From assembly GCF_016907975.1 (NCBI RefSeq), contig NZ_JAFBCY010000003.1:434001-498000 (forward strand): a DNA stretch of 64,000 nt. The letters are read 5' to 3'. Position numbers and translations under genes: made by a program. The DNA is from Methylopila capsulata (lineage in GTDB: Bacteria > Pseudomonadota > Alphaproteobacteria > Rhizobiales > Methylopilaceae). Positions 14,965 to 23,905 of this stretch are shown here, piece after piece. Position 1 is the first letter of the stretch; every line of letters starts with the position of its first letter. The notes below the pieces were generated by a model that did not search any database, was not told the origin of the DNA, and saw nothing but the letters and a program-made list of their open reading frames with translations.

Positions 14965-17217
14965 TTACCAGCGGTAGCGCAGGCTGGCGATGACCTGCCG
15001 GCCCTCGTCGCGGTAGCAGAAGCCCTCCTGACAGGTGGTGACCGTCTTGTCGAAGAGGTTGCGGGCGTTCAGCTGCAGGCTTGCGCCCTTCAGCTTCGGA
15101 TCGATCCGTTCGAGCTGCAGCTTCGCGACCGCGTCGAACAGCAGGGACGACTTGTTCTTGAAGCTGTTTTCGTTGTCGGCCCAGGTTTCGCCGGTGTACC
15201 GAGCGCCGCCGCCGAGACTCAGACCGTCGAGCGCCGTGTCGGGCCGGAAGTCATAGGTGACCCAGAGCGATGCCGAATGGGCCGGGATCGCCGAGGGGCG
15301 GTTGCCGGTGGTGCTCGTTGGGATGGGGTTCTCGGGCGTCGCTTCGCCCACGTCGCCCTTCACGATCTTCTGGTCGAGATAGGCGTAGGCGGCTGTGAAG
15401 GACAGGCCGTTGTCGAGGGAGCCGGTGGCCTCGAGCTCGAAGCCCTTGGCGGTCACCTCGCCGATCTGCTTCGTGATCTGCCCGACAGTCTGCACCATGT
15501 TCTTCTGCGTGATGTCGAACACAGAGGCGGTGACGACCGCGTTGTAGCCCGGCGGCGCGAACTTCACGCCGGCTTCGACCTGCTCTCCGGTCGTCGGCTT
15601 CAGGGGCTCGACGAGCCCGTAGGTCGTCACGCCGAGCGTGGAGGCGAACGACGTCGCATAGCTCACATAAGGGCTGATGCCATATGGCCCGAGGTAGGTC
15701 AGGCCCGCCCTTCCCGTCAGCTTCTTGTCAGGCTGCGTCAGCTCGTCTGCCTCGTAGCCGTTTGCTTCCGTCGGACGAATGAAGCTCTTTGTCCTCACCC
15801 AGTCGTGCCGCAGGCCAAGCGTCGCCACGAACTGGCCGAGCTTCAGCTGGTCTTGCGCATAGAGGCCGACCTGCCTCTGCTTCTGCCGCAGGTTGGTGTC
15901 GGTGTCGTCCGGTGAGTAGATGTGGCCGCCGTACTTGATTGGGTCGAGCGGAAGCGGCGACACCCACTCGGGATGATCGGTCGAGCTCGCGCTGCCGGTC
16001 TTGTCGGTGAGGTCTGCGTATTGAACGTCGACGCCGGCGAGCAGCGTGTGGCCGATCGCGCCCGTCGTCGCCTTCAGCTCGACCTGGTTGTCGAGCGCGA
16101 AGGAGTCGAGCCGGTCGGCGATGGCGCCGGCGGTGCGGCCGACCTCTGTTACGCCGGGCGTTATCGCGCCTGTGTCGATGTCGATGTACTCCGCGTCGAC
16201 GTCTATATGCGCGTAGCGGAAGTTCTGGCGGAAGGTCACCGCGGGCGAGAACGTGTGCTCGAACTCGTAGCCGAGGCGAGCCTGATCCTGCAGCATCGCG
16301 TTGAACGACGGATCGCCCGACAGAATCTTCGTGACATGGGCGTGCCCGTCCACAACATCGTTGTAATAGGCGAGGTTTGTGCCCGTCTTGATGTGGGAAT
16401 ACTCCGCCAGAAGCGTGAACTTGGTGTCGTCGCTCTTCCAGGTGAAGGCGGGCGCGATGTAGACCTTGTCGTCCGGCACGCCAGGGAAATCGGTCTCGCT
16501 CTTTCGGAACAGGCCGGTGAAGCGATAGGCGAAGGTCCCGTCCGCCCCCGCCGGCCCGCCGAGGTCGAACTGCCCCTGGTAGCGGTCGTTGTTGCCGAAC
16601 TGGCCTTCCACCTCGCCGAACGGCTCGAAGGTCGGGCGCTTCGTGGTCATGTCGATGACGCCGCCGGGCGACCCGCCGCCGTAGAGCGCCGAGGCCGGCC
16701 CCTTGAGAATGCTGACGCCCTCGAGGCCGTAGGGCTCGGCCTTGAAGATCGCGAACGGCGCGTTCTGCTCCCGCAGGCCGTCGCGGAACAGGCCGCCATA
16801 GGTCTGGTCGAAGCCGCGCACGAAGAAGCTGTCGAACCGCGGCTCGAAGCCGGAGGTGTTGGTGCGCACGCCGGCCGTGTAGTTCACGGCGGCGGTCAGA
16901 CTCTGGACGTTGCGGTCGTCAAGCTGCTGGCGGGTGACAGTCGAGATCGACTGCGGAACCTCGGCCAGCGGCGTCTGGGTCTTCGCGCCGACGACGCTGC
17001 TTTTGGCGACGTAGCCCTCGGCCTTGATCGGGCTTTCGGGATTGGAGCCCTGGGCGCCCTGCCCCACGACGTCGATCTCGGGCAGCGCGACCGCCCCGCC
17101 GCTCTCCTGCGCCAGCCCCGCCGACGCCGCCATTGCGCCGCCGCCGAGCCCTACGACGAGCGCAGCCGCCCACGATCGCGCGCGCCCCGGCGCCCCCGTC
17201 CCTACCGTTCCAAGCAT
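14965..17217 (-). CDS. TonB-dependent siderophore receptor (FhuA/FpvA class)
   Basis: 750 residues from the ATG at 17217; a GTG three codons upstream (17226) is also possible. A signal peptide ends near GLAQES. The plug domain carries EVPQSISTVTRQQLDDRNVQSL and LKGPASALYGGGSPGGVIDMTTKRP, hallmarks of the siderophore-receptor subfamily. A 22-strand barrel follows, ending in aromatic RYRW as expected for BamA-dependent assembly. The mid-barrel contains QVGLYAQDQLKLG and YTGETWADNENSFKN, typical of ferrichrome/ferrioxamine-type receptors. Ligand not predictable. The PepSY operon faces it tail to tail. The 300 bp upstream hold an AT-rich promoter region. Confidence 0.92.
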   Translation of the reverse strand: MLGTVGTGAPGRARSWAAALVVGLGGGAMAASAGLAQESGGAVALPEIDVVGQGAQGSNPESPIKAEGYVAKSSVVGAKTQTPLAEVPQSISTVTRQQLDDRNVQSLTAAVNYTAGVRTNTSGFEPRFDSFFVRGFDQTYGGLFRDGLREQNAPFAIFKAEPYGLEGVSILKGPASALYGGGSPGGVIDMTTKRPTFEPFGEVEGQFGNNDRYQGQFDLGGPAGADGTFAYRFTGLFRKSETDFPGVPDDKVYIAPAFTWKSDDTKFTLLAEYSHIKTGTNLAYYNDVVDGHAHVTKILSGDPSFNAMLQDQARLGYEFEHTFSPAVTFRQNFRYAHIDVDAEYIDIDTGAITPGVTEVGRTAGAIADRLDSFALDNQVELKATTGAIGHTLLAGVDVQYADLTDKTGSASSTDHPEWVSPLPLDPIKYGGHIYSPDDTDTNLRQKQRQVGLYAQDQLKLGQFVATLGLRHDWVRTKSFIRPTEANGYEADELTQPDKKLTGRAGLTYLGPYGISPYVSYATSFASTLGVTTYGLVEPLKPTTGEQVEAGVKFAPPGYNAVVTASVFDITQKNMVQTVGQITKQIGEVTAKGFELEATGSLDNGLSFTAAYAYLDQKIVKGDVGEATPENPIPTSTTGNRPSAIPAHSASLWVTYDFRPDTALDGLSLGGGARYTGETWADNENSFKNKSSLLFDAVAKLQLERIDPKLKGASLQLNARNLFDKTVTTCQEGFCYRDEGRQVIASLRYRW

Positions 17218-17297
17218 GCGAAACACCCCGACTGAACGGGAGCGTTAGACACTCACGAAATCGTCAGGTCAAATTTTGTAGTGTTTCTGTAATTAGA

Positions 17298-17312
17298 ATT
17301 ATTATGAATAAT
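17298..17312. promoter_or_regulatory. AT-rich inverted repeat upstream of siderophore receptor
   Basis: ATTATT (17298-17303), spacer ATG, AATAAT (17307-17312), within an AT-rich island about 80 bp upstream of the receptor start. Iron-responsive repressors of the Fur superfamily bind AT-rich inverted repeats, so this is a candidate operator; it is not an exact Fur or Irr consensus. The rest of the 17218-17519 gap shows no gene. Confidence 0.35.
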
Positions 17313-17519
17313 GCCATCTCATCTGCCTTGAGACAGCATCATCCGCCACGACGCCCCGTTGGACATAACGTCTACCGCTCGGAAACTTCCAATCTTTCGT
17401 TTCCAAAGGCCTGTCCTGAACCTGCGCGGCTCCGCACGATCGGCAATTTTGGGAACGTCGCCAGCCCGCCCCCGCGCCAGTGGCTGGCGGAATCGCCGCG
17501 CCAGCAAACGCAGCCAGCC

Positions 17520-18797
17520 TCAGGCGCCGTTCCGTGCAGCCTCGTTGCGGGGGATCGACAGCGTCACCGTCAGTCCTCCGGCGTCTGCGACGGCGGCGTC
17601 GGCGCGTCCGCCATGGCGCTCGATCGCCTGTTTCGCGATCGCGAGGCCCAAGCCGAAACCCTCCGCGTCCGCCTCGGCCCCGCGGGAGAACGGCTGGAAG
17701 ATGCGCTGAAGCTCCGACGGCTTTACGCCCCGGCCCTCGTCCGTGACGCGGATGAGCAGCGTGTCGCCCGCCACCTCGGATCGGACCATCACCCGCGATC
17801 CGTCGGAGGTGTACTTGATCGCGTTGCGGATGACATTCTCGATGGCCCGGTAGATCAGTTCGCCGTTCACCTCGGCCACGAACGACGGGGCGCCGTCGTG
17901 GGACACCCGCACGCCGCGCGACTCGGCTTCGAAAACGGCGTCGGCCACGATGTCGTTGATCAGGTCCAGGACGTCGATCCGCTGACGCGCGATTGCGCTC
18001 TTCGACCCGTCCGACAGCCGCGCGAGGGTGAGGATCTCGCCAACGAGGCTGTCTATCCGATCCACCTCGCGGCCCATGCGGTCCATCATCGAGCCGAGTT
18101 TGCCCGGGTTCTGCTGAAGCACGCCCATCGCGGCCTGAAGCCGCGAGAGCGGCGACCGCAGCTCGTGCGAGACGTCGTGGAAGAGGCGTCGTTGCGTTCT
18201 TTGAAAATCCTCGAGCCGAGCGGCGCTCGCGTCGAGATCGTGCGCCAACTCCGACACCTCATCCCGCCGGCCGCCCATCTTGTCGGCGATCCGGACGTCG
18301 AAGCGTCCATGCGCCAAGGCGTTCAAGCCGACCCTTATATCCACCACGGGACGGATGAGGTGACGCGCGAGACCGTAGGCGGCCGCGGCGGCCGCGAGGA
18401 GGGCCGACAGCCACGGCAGGAGCTTCGGCCAGATCTCGGCCACGACGTCCGGGACGTCCCATCGCGCGCTGATCCGGTGACATGCGCCGCCGCGCACGAC
18501 CGCCCGCTCGTCCGGCTTCGCCGTCGCGCAGGCGTCCGCAACGCCGCTCGGCGCGATGGTGAGAGCCACCGGGTTCGGCATTTGGGCGGCCAGGGCGACA
18601 AAAGCGTCCGCCGCCCCCCTCCCGTCGCGTTCAAGCAGGCGGGCGGCGGCGTCCAGGGCGAACTCCCGGCGACCCCGTTCGACCTCCCGCAAGAACGGCG
18701 AGATCTGGAAGACGGTGTTGAAAGCGAACAGCACGACGATCGAGGCGGTGATGCAGATCCAGATGGTGAAGAAGAACTTCCAGAACAGGCGGCGCAT
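17520..18797 (-). CDS. CpxA-like sensor histidine kinase
   Basis: 425 residues from ATG at 18797, whose A is the last base of the regulator stop (TGATG); a GTG at 18800 is the alternative. It has two membrane helices (about 6-28 and 122-145) and a short periplasmic domain with C90 and C106. HAMP follows (RHLIRPVVDIRVGLNALAHGRF... region), then the H-box with H211 (LFHDVSHELRSPLSRLQAAM), N-box (AIENVIRNAIKYT) and G-boxes (DEGRGV, GFGLGLAI). The LFHDVSHELRSPL form is typical of CpxA-like kinases. The divergent RND efflux pair and the exact CpxR-type box at 19568-19582 support an envelope-stress role. Confidence 0.9.
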   Translation of the reverse strand: MRRLFWKFFFTIWICITASIVVLFAFNTVFQISPFLREVERGRREFALDAAARLLERDGRGAADAFVALAAQMPNPVALTIAPSGVADACATAKPDERAVVRGGACHRISARWDVPDVVAEIWPKLLPWLSALLAAAAAAYGLARHLIRPVVDIRVGLNALAHGRFDVRIADKMGGRRDEVSELAHDLDASAARLEDFQRTQRRLFHDVSHELRSPLSRLQAAMGVLQQNPGKLGSMMDRMGREVDRIDSLVGEILTLARLSDGSKSAIARQRIDVLDLINDIVADAVFEAESRGVRVSHDGAPSFVAEVNGELIYRAIENVIRNAIKYTSDGSRVMVRSEVAGDTLLIRVTDEGRGVKPSELQRIFQPFSRGAEADAEGFGLGLAIAKQAIERHGGRADAAVADAGGLTVTLSIPRNEAARNGA

Positions 18798-19486
18798 CAC
18801 CGATCCTGCAGCAGCTGGTAGCCCTGTCCGCGCACCGACTGGATCCAGGGCTGACCATCGTCACGGGCGCCCAGCTTTTGACGGACGCTGCTGATGTGAA
18901 CGTCGATCCGGCGGTCGAAGGCGGTCAGCGGCCGCCCAAAGGCGCGCCGGGAGATCTCCTGCTTTGAAACGAGCCGACCAGCGTCTCGCGCGAGGACCTC
19001 GAGCAGGCAGAATTCGGTTCCGGTCAGCTCCAGCGGTTCGCCCCGCCACTCCACGGTCCTGCCAGCCGGACGCATGGTCAAGGATCCGGCCCGCACGACC
19101 TCGGAGGCCGCATTGGGCGCGACCTTCGCGGCCCGTCGCAGGATCGCGCGCAGCCTCGCCGCCAGTTCGCCAGGAGAACAAGGCTTCGGCACGTAATCGT
19201 CGGCCCCGAGGTTCAGACCGGCGATACGGTCGGCGTCGTCGCCTTTGGCGGTGAGCATGAGCACAGGGACCTCGCTCGAGCGTCGGATGCGCTGGAGCAC
19301 CTCGATCCCATTCATCTTCGGCATCATGACGTCGAGCACGACGATATCGACCGCATTCGAGATCGCGAGGCCGACCGCGGCCCGGCCATCCTCCGCCGTC
19401 GACACGTCGAAGCCCTCCTCGACCAGATACTCCTTGAGCAGCGTGGTGAGCTCGACATCGTCGTCGATCAGCAGAACCCGGTCCAT
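18797..19486 (-). CDS. CpxR-like OmpR-family response regulator
   Basis: 229 residues. The receiver has D8/D9/D10, phospho-acceptor D52 (IVVLDVMMPKMNG), the LMLTAKGDDADRIAGL stretch and Lys in PKPCSPGELAARL; that PKPC-[ST]-P pattern is typical of CpxR-like regulators. The C-terminal winged helix has FDRRIDVHISSVRQKLG and a final GQGYQL. It is the first gene of the two-gene operon with the kinase. A GTAAA-N5-GTAAA box, the known CpxR recognition pattern, lies 82 bp upstream in the region shared with the RND operon. This suggests autoregulation plus control of the pump. Confidence 0.92.
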   Translation of the reverse strand: MDRVLLIDDDVELTTLLKEYLVEEGFDVSTAEDGRAAVGLAISNAVDIVVLDVMMPKMNGIEVLQRIRRSSEVPVLMLTAKGDDADRIAGLNLGADDYVPKPCSPGELAARLRAILRRAAKVAPNAASEVVRAGSLTMRPAGRTVEWRGEPLELTGTEFCLLEVLARDAGRLVSKQEISRRAFGRPLTAFDRRIDVHISSVRQKLGARDDGQPWIQSVRGQGYQLLQDR

Positions 19487-19567
19487 TCCGCAGATCCGTT
19501 ACCTGGGCAGATCCGATACTTGGCCAGCAGAGCCTATACCGCATGAACGATCGCCCGGACACCCGAT

Positions 19568-19582
19568 TTTACCGAACTTTAC
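19568..19582 (-). promoter_or_regulatory. Exact CpxR-type box (GTAAA-N5-GTAAA)
   Basis: On the plus strand TTTAC (19568-19572), CGAAC, TTTAC (19578-19582); on the minus strand this reads GTAAA-N5-GTAAA, the CpxR consensus with no mismatch. It lies between the cpxR-like gene and the RND operon. A TTGACA element (19589-19594) begins seven bases to its right, so the bound regulator would be placed to activate the pump promoter. No good -10 was found. Confidence 0.7.
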
Positions 19583-19697
19583 ATTGCCTTGACAGCGCTT
19601 AACGCCGAGCGGCGCCATGTTCGCCCGGACGTTCGAAGTCGGCTGGAAGGCCGGCGCGCGCCCCGATCAAAACCGTCAAGGCCGCAGGAGCCGTTCG

Positions 19698-20774
19698 ATG
19701 AAGCGCGCCATCGTTCTCAGCGCAGCCGCCGCCTTGCTCGTCGCCGCGGCGACCTGTGAGCTGGCGAGCGCGCAGGACGGCCAGGCCGCGGCCGCCCTGA
19801 CGGTCTCCACCGTGAAGCCCTTCGAACGCCGCTGGGCCGAGACGGCGCCCGCGAGCGGCTGGCTGAAGCCGTGGCAAGAAGCGATCATCGCCTCGGAGGC
19901 CAGCGGGGTGCGGATCACCGACGTCCTCGTCGATGTGGGGTCGGTCGTCGCGAAGGGGCAGCCAGTGGCGCGGCTCGCGCAGGAAACCGTACTGGCGGAC
20001 CTCCGAAAGCAACGGGCTGCGATCGAGACGGCGCAGGCGAACCTCGCCAAAGCCAAGGCCAACGCCGACCGCGCCCGGAGAATGCGCGGCAGCGGCGCGC
20101 TGTCCGAGGAGAAAATCGCGGACTACCTCAACATCGAGCAGACCGCGGCGGCGAGCCTCAAGTCCGAGGAGGCCGCCCTCGAGAGTCAGCAGATCAAGGT
20201 CGATCAGACGACGATCACCGCGCCCGACGACGGTTTCGTCACGTCTCGCTCGGCGCAGCTCGGGACGGTGGTGTCTCCGGGCACGGAACTCTTCCGCTTC
20301 GTCCGCCAAAGCCGCGTCGAATGGCAGGCGGAGGTCTCCGCGCGCTACCTGCCGAGGGTCGAGCGGGGCTTGGCGGCGTCGATCGCCGGCCCCGACGGGC
20401 GAAGGATCGCCGGCGAGGTGCGACTGGTCGCTCCTTCGGTGAGCGCCGACACGGGCCGCGCGATCGTTTACGTCTCGCTCTCGGGCGAGGACCGCCCGAA
20501 GATCGGCCTCTATGCGACGGGAGAGATCGAGCTTCGGACGACGGATGCGCTCACCGTGCCGGAGACCGCGCTCATGTTCCGGGACGGCCTCACCTATCTG
20601 TTCGTGCTCCATCCCGATCGCCGCGTCCGGCGGATACGCGTCGAGGTCGGCCGCCGCACTGGCGGCGAGGTGGAGATCCTGTCCGGCCTCGACCGCTCTG
20701 CGGACGTCGTGAAGTCCGGCGCCGCGTTCCTGTCCGACAACGCGGTCGTCAAGGTCGAGGGGGAGGTTCCATGA
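19698..20774 (+). CDS. RND efflux periplasmic adaptor (membrane fusion protein)
   Basis: 358 residues from the ATG with GCAGGAG seven bases upstream. A signal peptide ends near ASAQDG (residue 32). The order is beta-barrel start, lipoyl half (GVRITDVLVDVGSVVAKGQPVARL), a coiled-coil hairpin (about 90-160, ARRMRGSGALSEEKIADYLN), the second lipoyl half (ITAPDDGFVTSRSAQLGTVV) and a C-terminal membrane-proximal domain (ETALMFRDGLTYLFVLHPDRRVRRI). It links the inner-membrane pump to an outer-membrane channel. Overlaps the pump gene by four bases (ATGA). No TolC-like gene is adjacent, so a channel encoded elsewhere is needed. Confidence 0.92.
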   Translation: MKRAIVLSAAAALLVAAATCELASAQDGQAAAALTVSTVKPFERRWAETAPASGWLKPWQEAIIASEASGVRITDVLVDVGSVVAKGQPVARLAQETVLADLRKQRAAIETAQANLAKAKANADRARRMRGSGALSEEKIADYLNIEQTAAASLKSEEAALESQQIKVDQTTITAPDDGFVTSRSAQLGTVVSPGTELFRFVRQSRVEWQAEVSARYLPRVERGLAASIAGPDGRRIAGEVRLVAPSVSADTGRAIVYVSLSGEDRPKIGLYATGEIELRTTDALTVPETALMFRDGLTYLFVLHPDRRVRRIRVEVGRRTGGEVEILSGLDRSADVVKSGAAFLSDNAVVKVEGEVP

Positions 20775-23700
20775 ATTTCTCCGCCTGGTCGATCAAGAAC
20801 CCGGTCCCGGCGATCCTTCTGTTTGCGCTGCTGACCGTCCTCGGGCTGCTCTCGTTCGAGAAGCTCTCGGTCCAGAACTTCCCGGACATGGACCTGCCGA
20901 CGATCAAGATCGCGGCGACCCTCGAGGGGGCCGCCCCGGCGCAGCTCGAGACCGAGGTCGCGCGCGTCATCGAGGACAGCTTGGCCTCGCTGACGCTGCT
21001 CGACCACATCACGACGACGATCACGGACGGCTCGGTCTCGATCAGCGCATCCTTCAAGCTCGAGAAGGCCAGCGAGGAGGCGCTGAACGAGGTTCGCAAC
21101 GCCGTCGACGGCGTGACGGCCGAACTCCCGGCGCAGATGGTCTCGCCGAGCGTGACCAAGGTCACCGTCCAGAACGCGGCCCTTGTGACCTACGCGCTCC
21201 GCTCGAGCCGGCTCGATGAAACCGAGCTCTCGTGGTTCGTCGACAACGATATGACGAGGGCGCTGCTTTCGGTTCCGGGCGTCGGCGCGGTCTCTCGGAT
21301 CGGCGGCGTGGACCGCGAGATCCATCTCGACCTATCCCCGCAGGTGATGGGCTCGCTCGGGATCACGGCCGAGACCGTCTCCTCCCGCCTGAACGCGGTC
21401 CAGTCCAACACCTCCGGCGGGCGCGCCGAGGTGGGCGGCGGCCGCCAGTCGATCCGCACGCTCGGCGCGGTCGCCACGCTGGACGAGCTGAAAGCCATCG
21501 CCATCCCGCTCCCCAGCGGCAGACAGGTGCGTCTCGACGAGATCGGCGAGGTCCGGGACGGTCACTCCGACCGCGCCTCGCTTGCTTATCTCGACGGACG
21601 GCCCGTCGTTGCGGTCGAGGTGAAGCGCTCGAACGGCTTCTCGGACACGGCGGTCGCGGCGCAGGTCGAGCAGGCGGTCAGGCAGTTCGCGTCCGCCAAT
21701 CCCGACGCGCAGATCGAGACCGCCTTCAGCACCGTCGGGCCGATCGTCGAGAACTACGACGCTTCGATGGAGATGCTTCTCGAAGGCGCCGTGCTCGCCG
21801 TCGTCGTGGTCTGGCTGTTCCTGCGCGACTGGCGGGCGACCTTGCTGTCCGCGGTCGCGCTGCCGCTGTCGGTCATCCCGACCTTCCTCGTGATGCATCT
21901 TGCGGACTACAGCCTCAACACCGTGACGCTTCTCGCGCTGTCGCTCGTCGTGGGCATCCTGGTCGACGACGCCATCGTCGAGGTCGAGAACATCGCGCGC
22001 CACATCCAGATGGGGAAACGCCCAATGGAGGCGGCGCTGGAGGCGGCCGACGAGATCGGCCTCGCAGTCATCGCCACCACCTTCACGCTGGTCGCCGTCT
22101 TCCTGCCGACGGCGTTCATGAGCGGTATTCCCGGCCTCATCTTCCGGCAGTTCGGCGTGACGGCCTCCGTCGCGGTTCTGGCCTCTCTGCTCGTCGCCCG
22201 GCTGCTCACCCCGATGATGGCCGCCCACATGATGAAGGGGCGCCCTGTCGAGCAAAGGGACGGCCGGATCATGACGGCCTATATGGCGCTGATGAAGGGC
22301 TGCCTTGGCCGCCGGAGGCTGACGATGCTCGGCGTCTGCGTGTTCCTCGGCCTCTCGCTGTCGATGGTCCCGCTCCTGAAGTCCGGTTTCATCCCGGCCT
22401 CCGACACGTCGCAGACGCAGGTGACGCTGACCCTGCAGCCGGGCGCCACGATCGAACAGACCGACGAGATGACGCGGCGGGCCTCGAAGATCCTCCGCGC
22501 GGTCCCGGACGTCACCGGTGTTTTCGCGGCCGTCGGGAACACGTCCTCCGGCGGAGGGCTGGACGCCTCCACGATCGCCGATGTCACGGCCGCGACGCTG
22601 ACGGTCGACCTGACCCCGATCTCCGAACGTGACCGCAAGCAGTTCGAGATCGAGAACGACATGCGGCGCGCGCTCGCCGCCCTGCCGGGCGTGCGCTTCG
22701 AGATCGGCAAAGGCGGCAACGGGACGAAGCTCGACATCACGCTCGCGAGCGACGACGCCGACGCGGTCGACGCCGCCGGCGCGGCGGTCGAGGAGCAGTT
22801 GAGGACGCTTCGGGGGATCGGGGCGGTCACCTCCAGCGCGGCGCTGCAGGCGCCCGAGATTCAGATCACCCCCGATTTCGCGCGCGCCGCAGCCCTCGGC
22901 GTCACGTCGGAAGCGATCTCCGAGGCGGTCCGGGTCGCCACGAACGGCGAGTATTCGGTCTCCATGCCGAAATTCAATCTGCCGCAGCGCCGCCTTTCGA
23001 TCCGTGTTCGGTTCGACCAGCAGACCCGCACGACGCTTGCCGACATCGCCAACCTGCGCGTCAGCGGCGCGAACGGAAGCGTCGATCTCGGCTCGATCGC
23101 GGACATCTGGATCGGCGGGAGCCCTTCGAAGATCAACCGCATCGACCGCGCTCGGAACGTAACCCTCTCGGTCGAACTCAACGGGCGCATCCTTGGCGAC
23201 GTCTACGGCGAGGCGCGCGCCCTCCCGGCGTTCAAGACCCTTCCTCAGGGGGTGAGGCTCGTGGAGCAGGGGGAGCTTCAACGCAGCTCCGAGCTGTTCT
23301 CGAGCTTCGGCGTCGCCATGGCGATCGGCGTGTTCTGCATTTACGCCGTGCTGGTGTTGCTGTTCCACGACTTCCTTCAGCCCGTGACGATCCTGACGGC
23401 CTTGCCGCTGTCCCTCGGCGGGGCGCTCATCCCCCTGGTCGCGACCGGCACAAGCTTCTCGATGCCGGCCGTGATCGGGCTGCTGATGCTGATGGGGGTC
23501 GTCACCAAGAACTCGATCCTGCTGGTCGAATACGCGATCATGGCCCGCCGCGCCGGGATGGACCGGTTCGAGGCGCTGGTCGACGCCTGCCACAAGCGTG
23601 CGCGGCCGATCGTGATGACCACCATCGCGATGGGCTGCGGGATGCTCCCCGTCGCCATGAGCCTCAGCGGCGGCGACTCGAGCTTCCGTCAGCCCATGGC

Positions 23701-23869
23701 CGTCGTGGTGATCGGCGGCCTGCTGGCCTCCACATTCCTTAGCCTCCTCGTGATCCCGGTGATCTTCACCTTCGTCGACGATCTCCTCGAGTTCCTGAAG
23801 CGCCTGGCTGGGGTTGGAGGCGGAAAATCTGCTACAGGCGTACCCGCGGCGCCGCAGCGTCGCCTATGA
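20771..23869 (+). CDS. RND efflux inner-membrane transporter (HAE1 type)
   Basis: 1032 residues, standard RND length, with twelve predicted helices: one at the N-terminus (NPVPAILLFALLTVLGLLSF), clusters around 335-480 and 860-1010, and two large periplasmic loops. The proton-relay segment LVVGILVDDAIVEVENI carries the paired Asp typical of the drug/solvent (HAE1) class rather than the heavy-metal class. The ATG overlaps the adaptor stop. Substrate is not predictable. The divergent CpxR/CpxA-like pair and the box at 19568 make stress-induced drug or toxic-compound export most likely. A 36 bp gap separates it from the SEL1 gene. Confidence 0.93.
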   Translation: MNFSAWSIKNPVPAILLFALLTVLGLLSFEKLSVQNFPDMDLPTIKIAATLEGAAPAQLETEVARVIEDSLASLTLLDHITTTITDGSVSISASFKLEKASEEALNEVRNAVDGVTAELPAQMVSPSVTKVTVQNAALVTYALRSSRLDETELSWFVDNDMTRALLSVPGVGAVSRIGGVDREIHLDLSPQVMGSLGITAETVSSRLNAVQSNTSGGRAEVGGGRQSIRTLGAVATLDELKAIAIPLPSGRQVRLDEIGEVRDGHSDRASLAYLDGRPVVAVEVKRSNGFSDTAVAAQVEQAVRQFASANPDAQIETAFSTVGPIVENYDASMEMLLEGAVLAVVVVWLFLRDWRATLLSAVALPLSVIPTFLVMHLADYSLNTVTLLALSLVVGILVDDAIVEVENIARHIQMGKRPMEAALEAADEIGLAVIATTFTLVAVFLPTAFMSGIPGLIFRQFGVTASVAVLASLLVARLLTPMMAAHMMKGRPVEQRDGRIMTAYMALMKGCLGRRRLTMLGVCVFLGLSLSMVPLLKSGFIPASDTSQTQVTLTLQPGATIEQTDEMTRRASKILRAVPDVTGVFAAVGNTSSGGGLDASTIADVTAATLTVDLTPISERDRKQFEIENDMRRALAALPGVRFEIGKGGNGTKLDITLASDDADAVDAAGAAVEEQLRTLRGIGAVTSSAALQAPEIQITPDFARAAALGVTSEAISEAVRVATNGEYSVSMPKFNLPQRRLSIRVRFDQQTRTTLADIANLRVSGANGSVDLGSIADIWIGGSPSKINRIDRARNVTLSVELNGRILGDVYGEARALPAFKTLPQGVRLVEQGELQRSSELFSSFGVAMAIGVFCIYAVLVLLFHDFLQPVTILTALPLSLGGALIPLVATGTSFSMPAVIGLLMLMGVVTKNSILLVEYAIMARRAGMDRFEALVDACHKRARPIVMTTIAMGCGMLPVAMSLSGGDSSFRQPMAVVVIGGLLASTFLSLLVIPVIFTFVDDLLEFLKRLAGVGGGKSATGVPAAPQRRL

Positions 23870-23905
23870 TCGCGCGTCGCCAGGGGGATTCATTTCCAAG
23901 CTCAA

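Noticed and set aside
19589-19617. Complete sigma-70 promoter for the RND operon
   Set aside because: TTGACA is perfect, but no reasonable -10 lies 16-18 bp downstream, so only the -35 match is mentioned.
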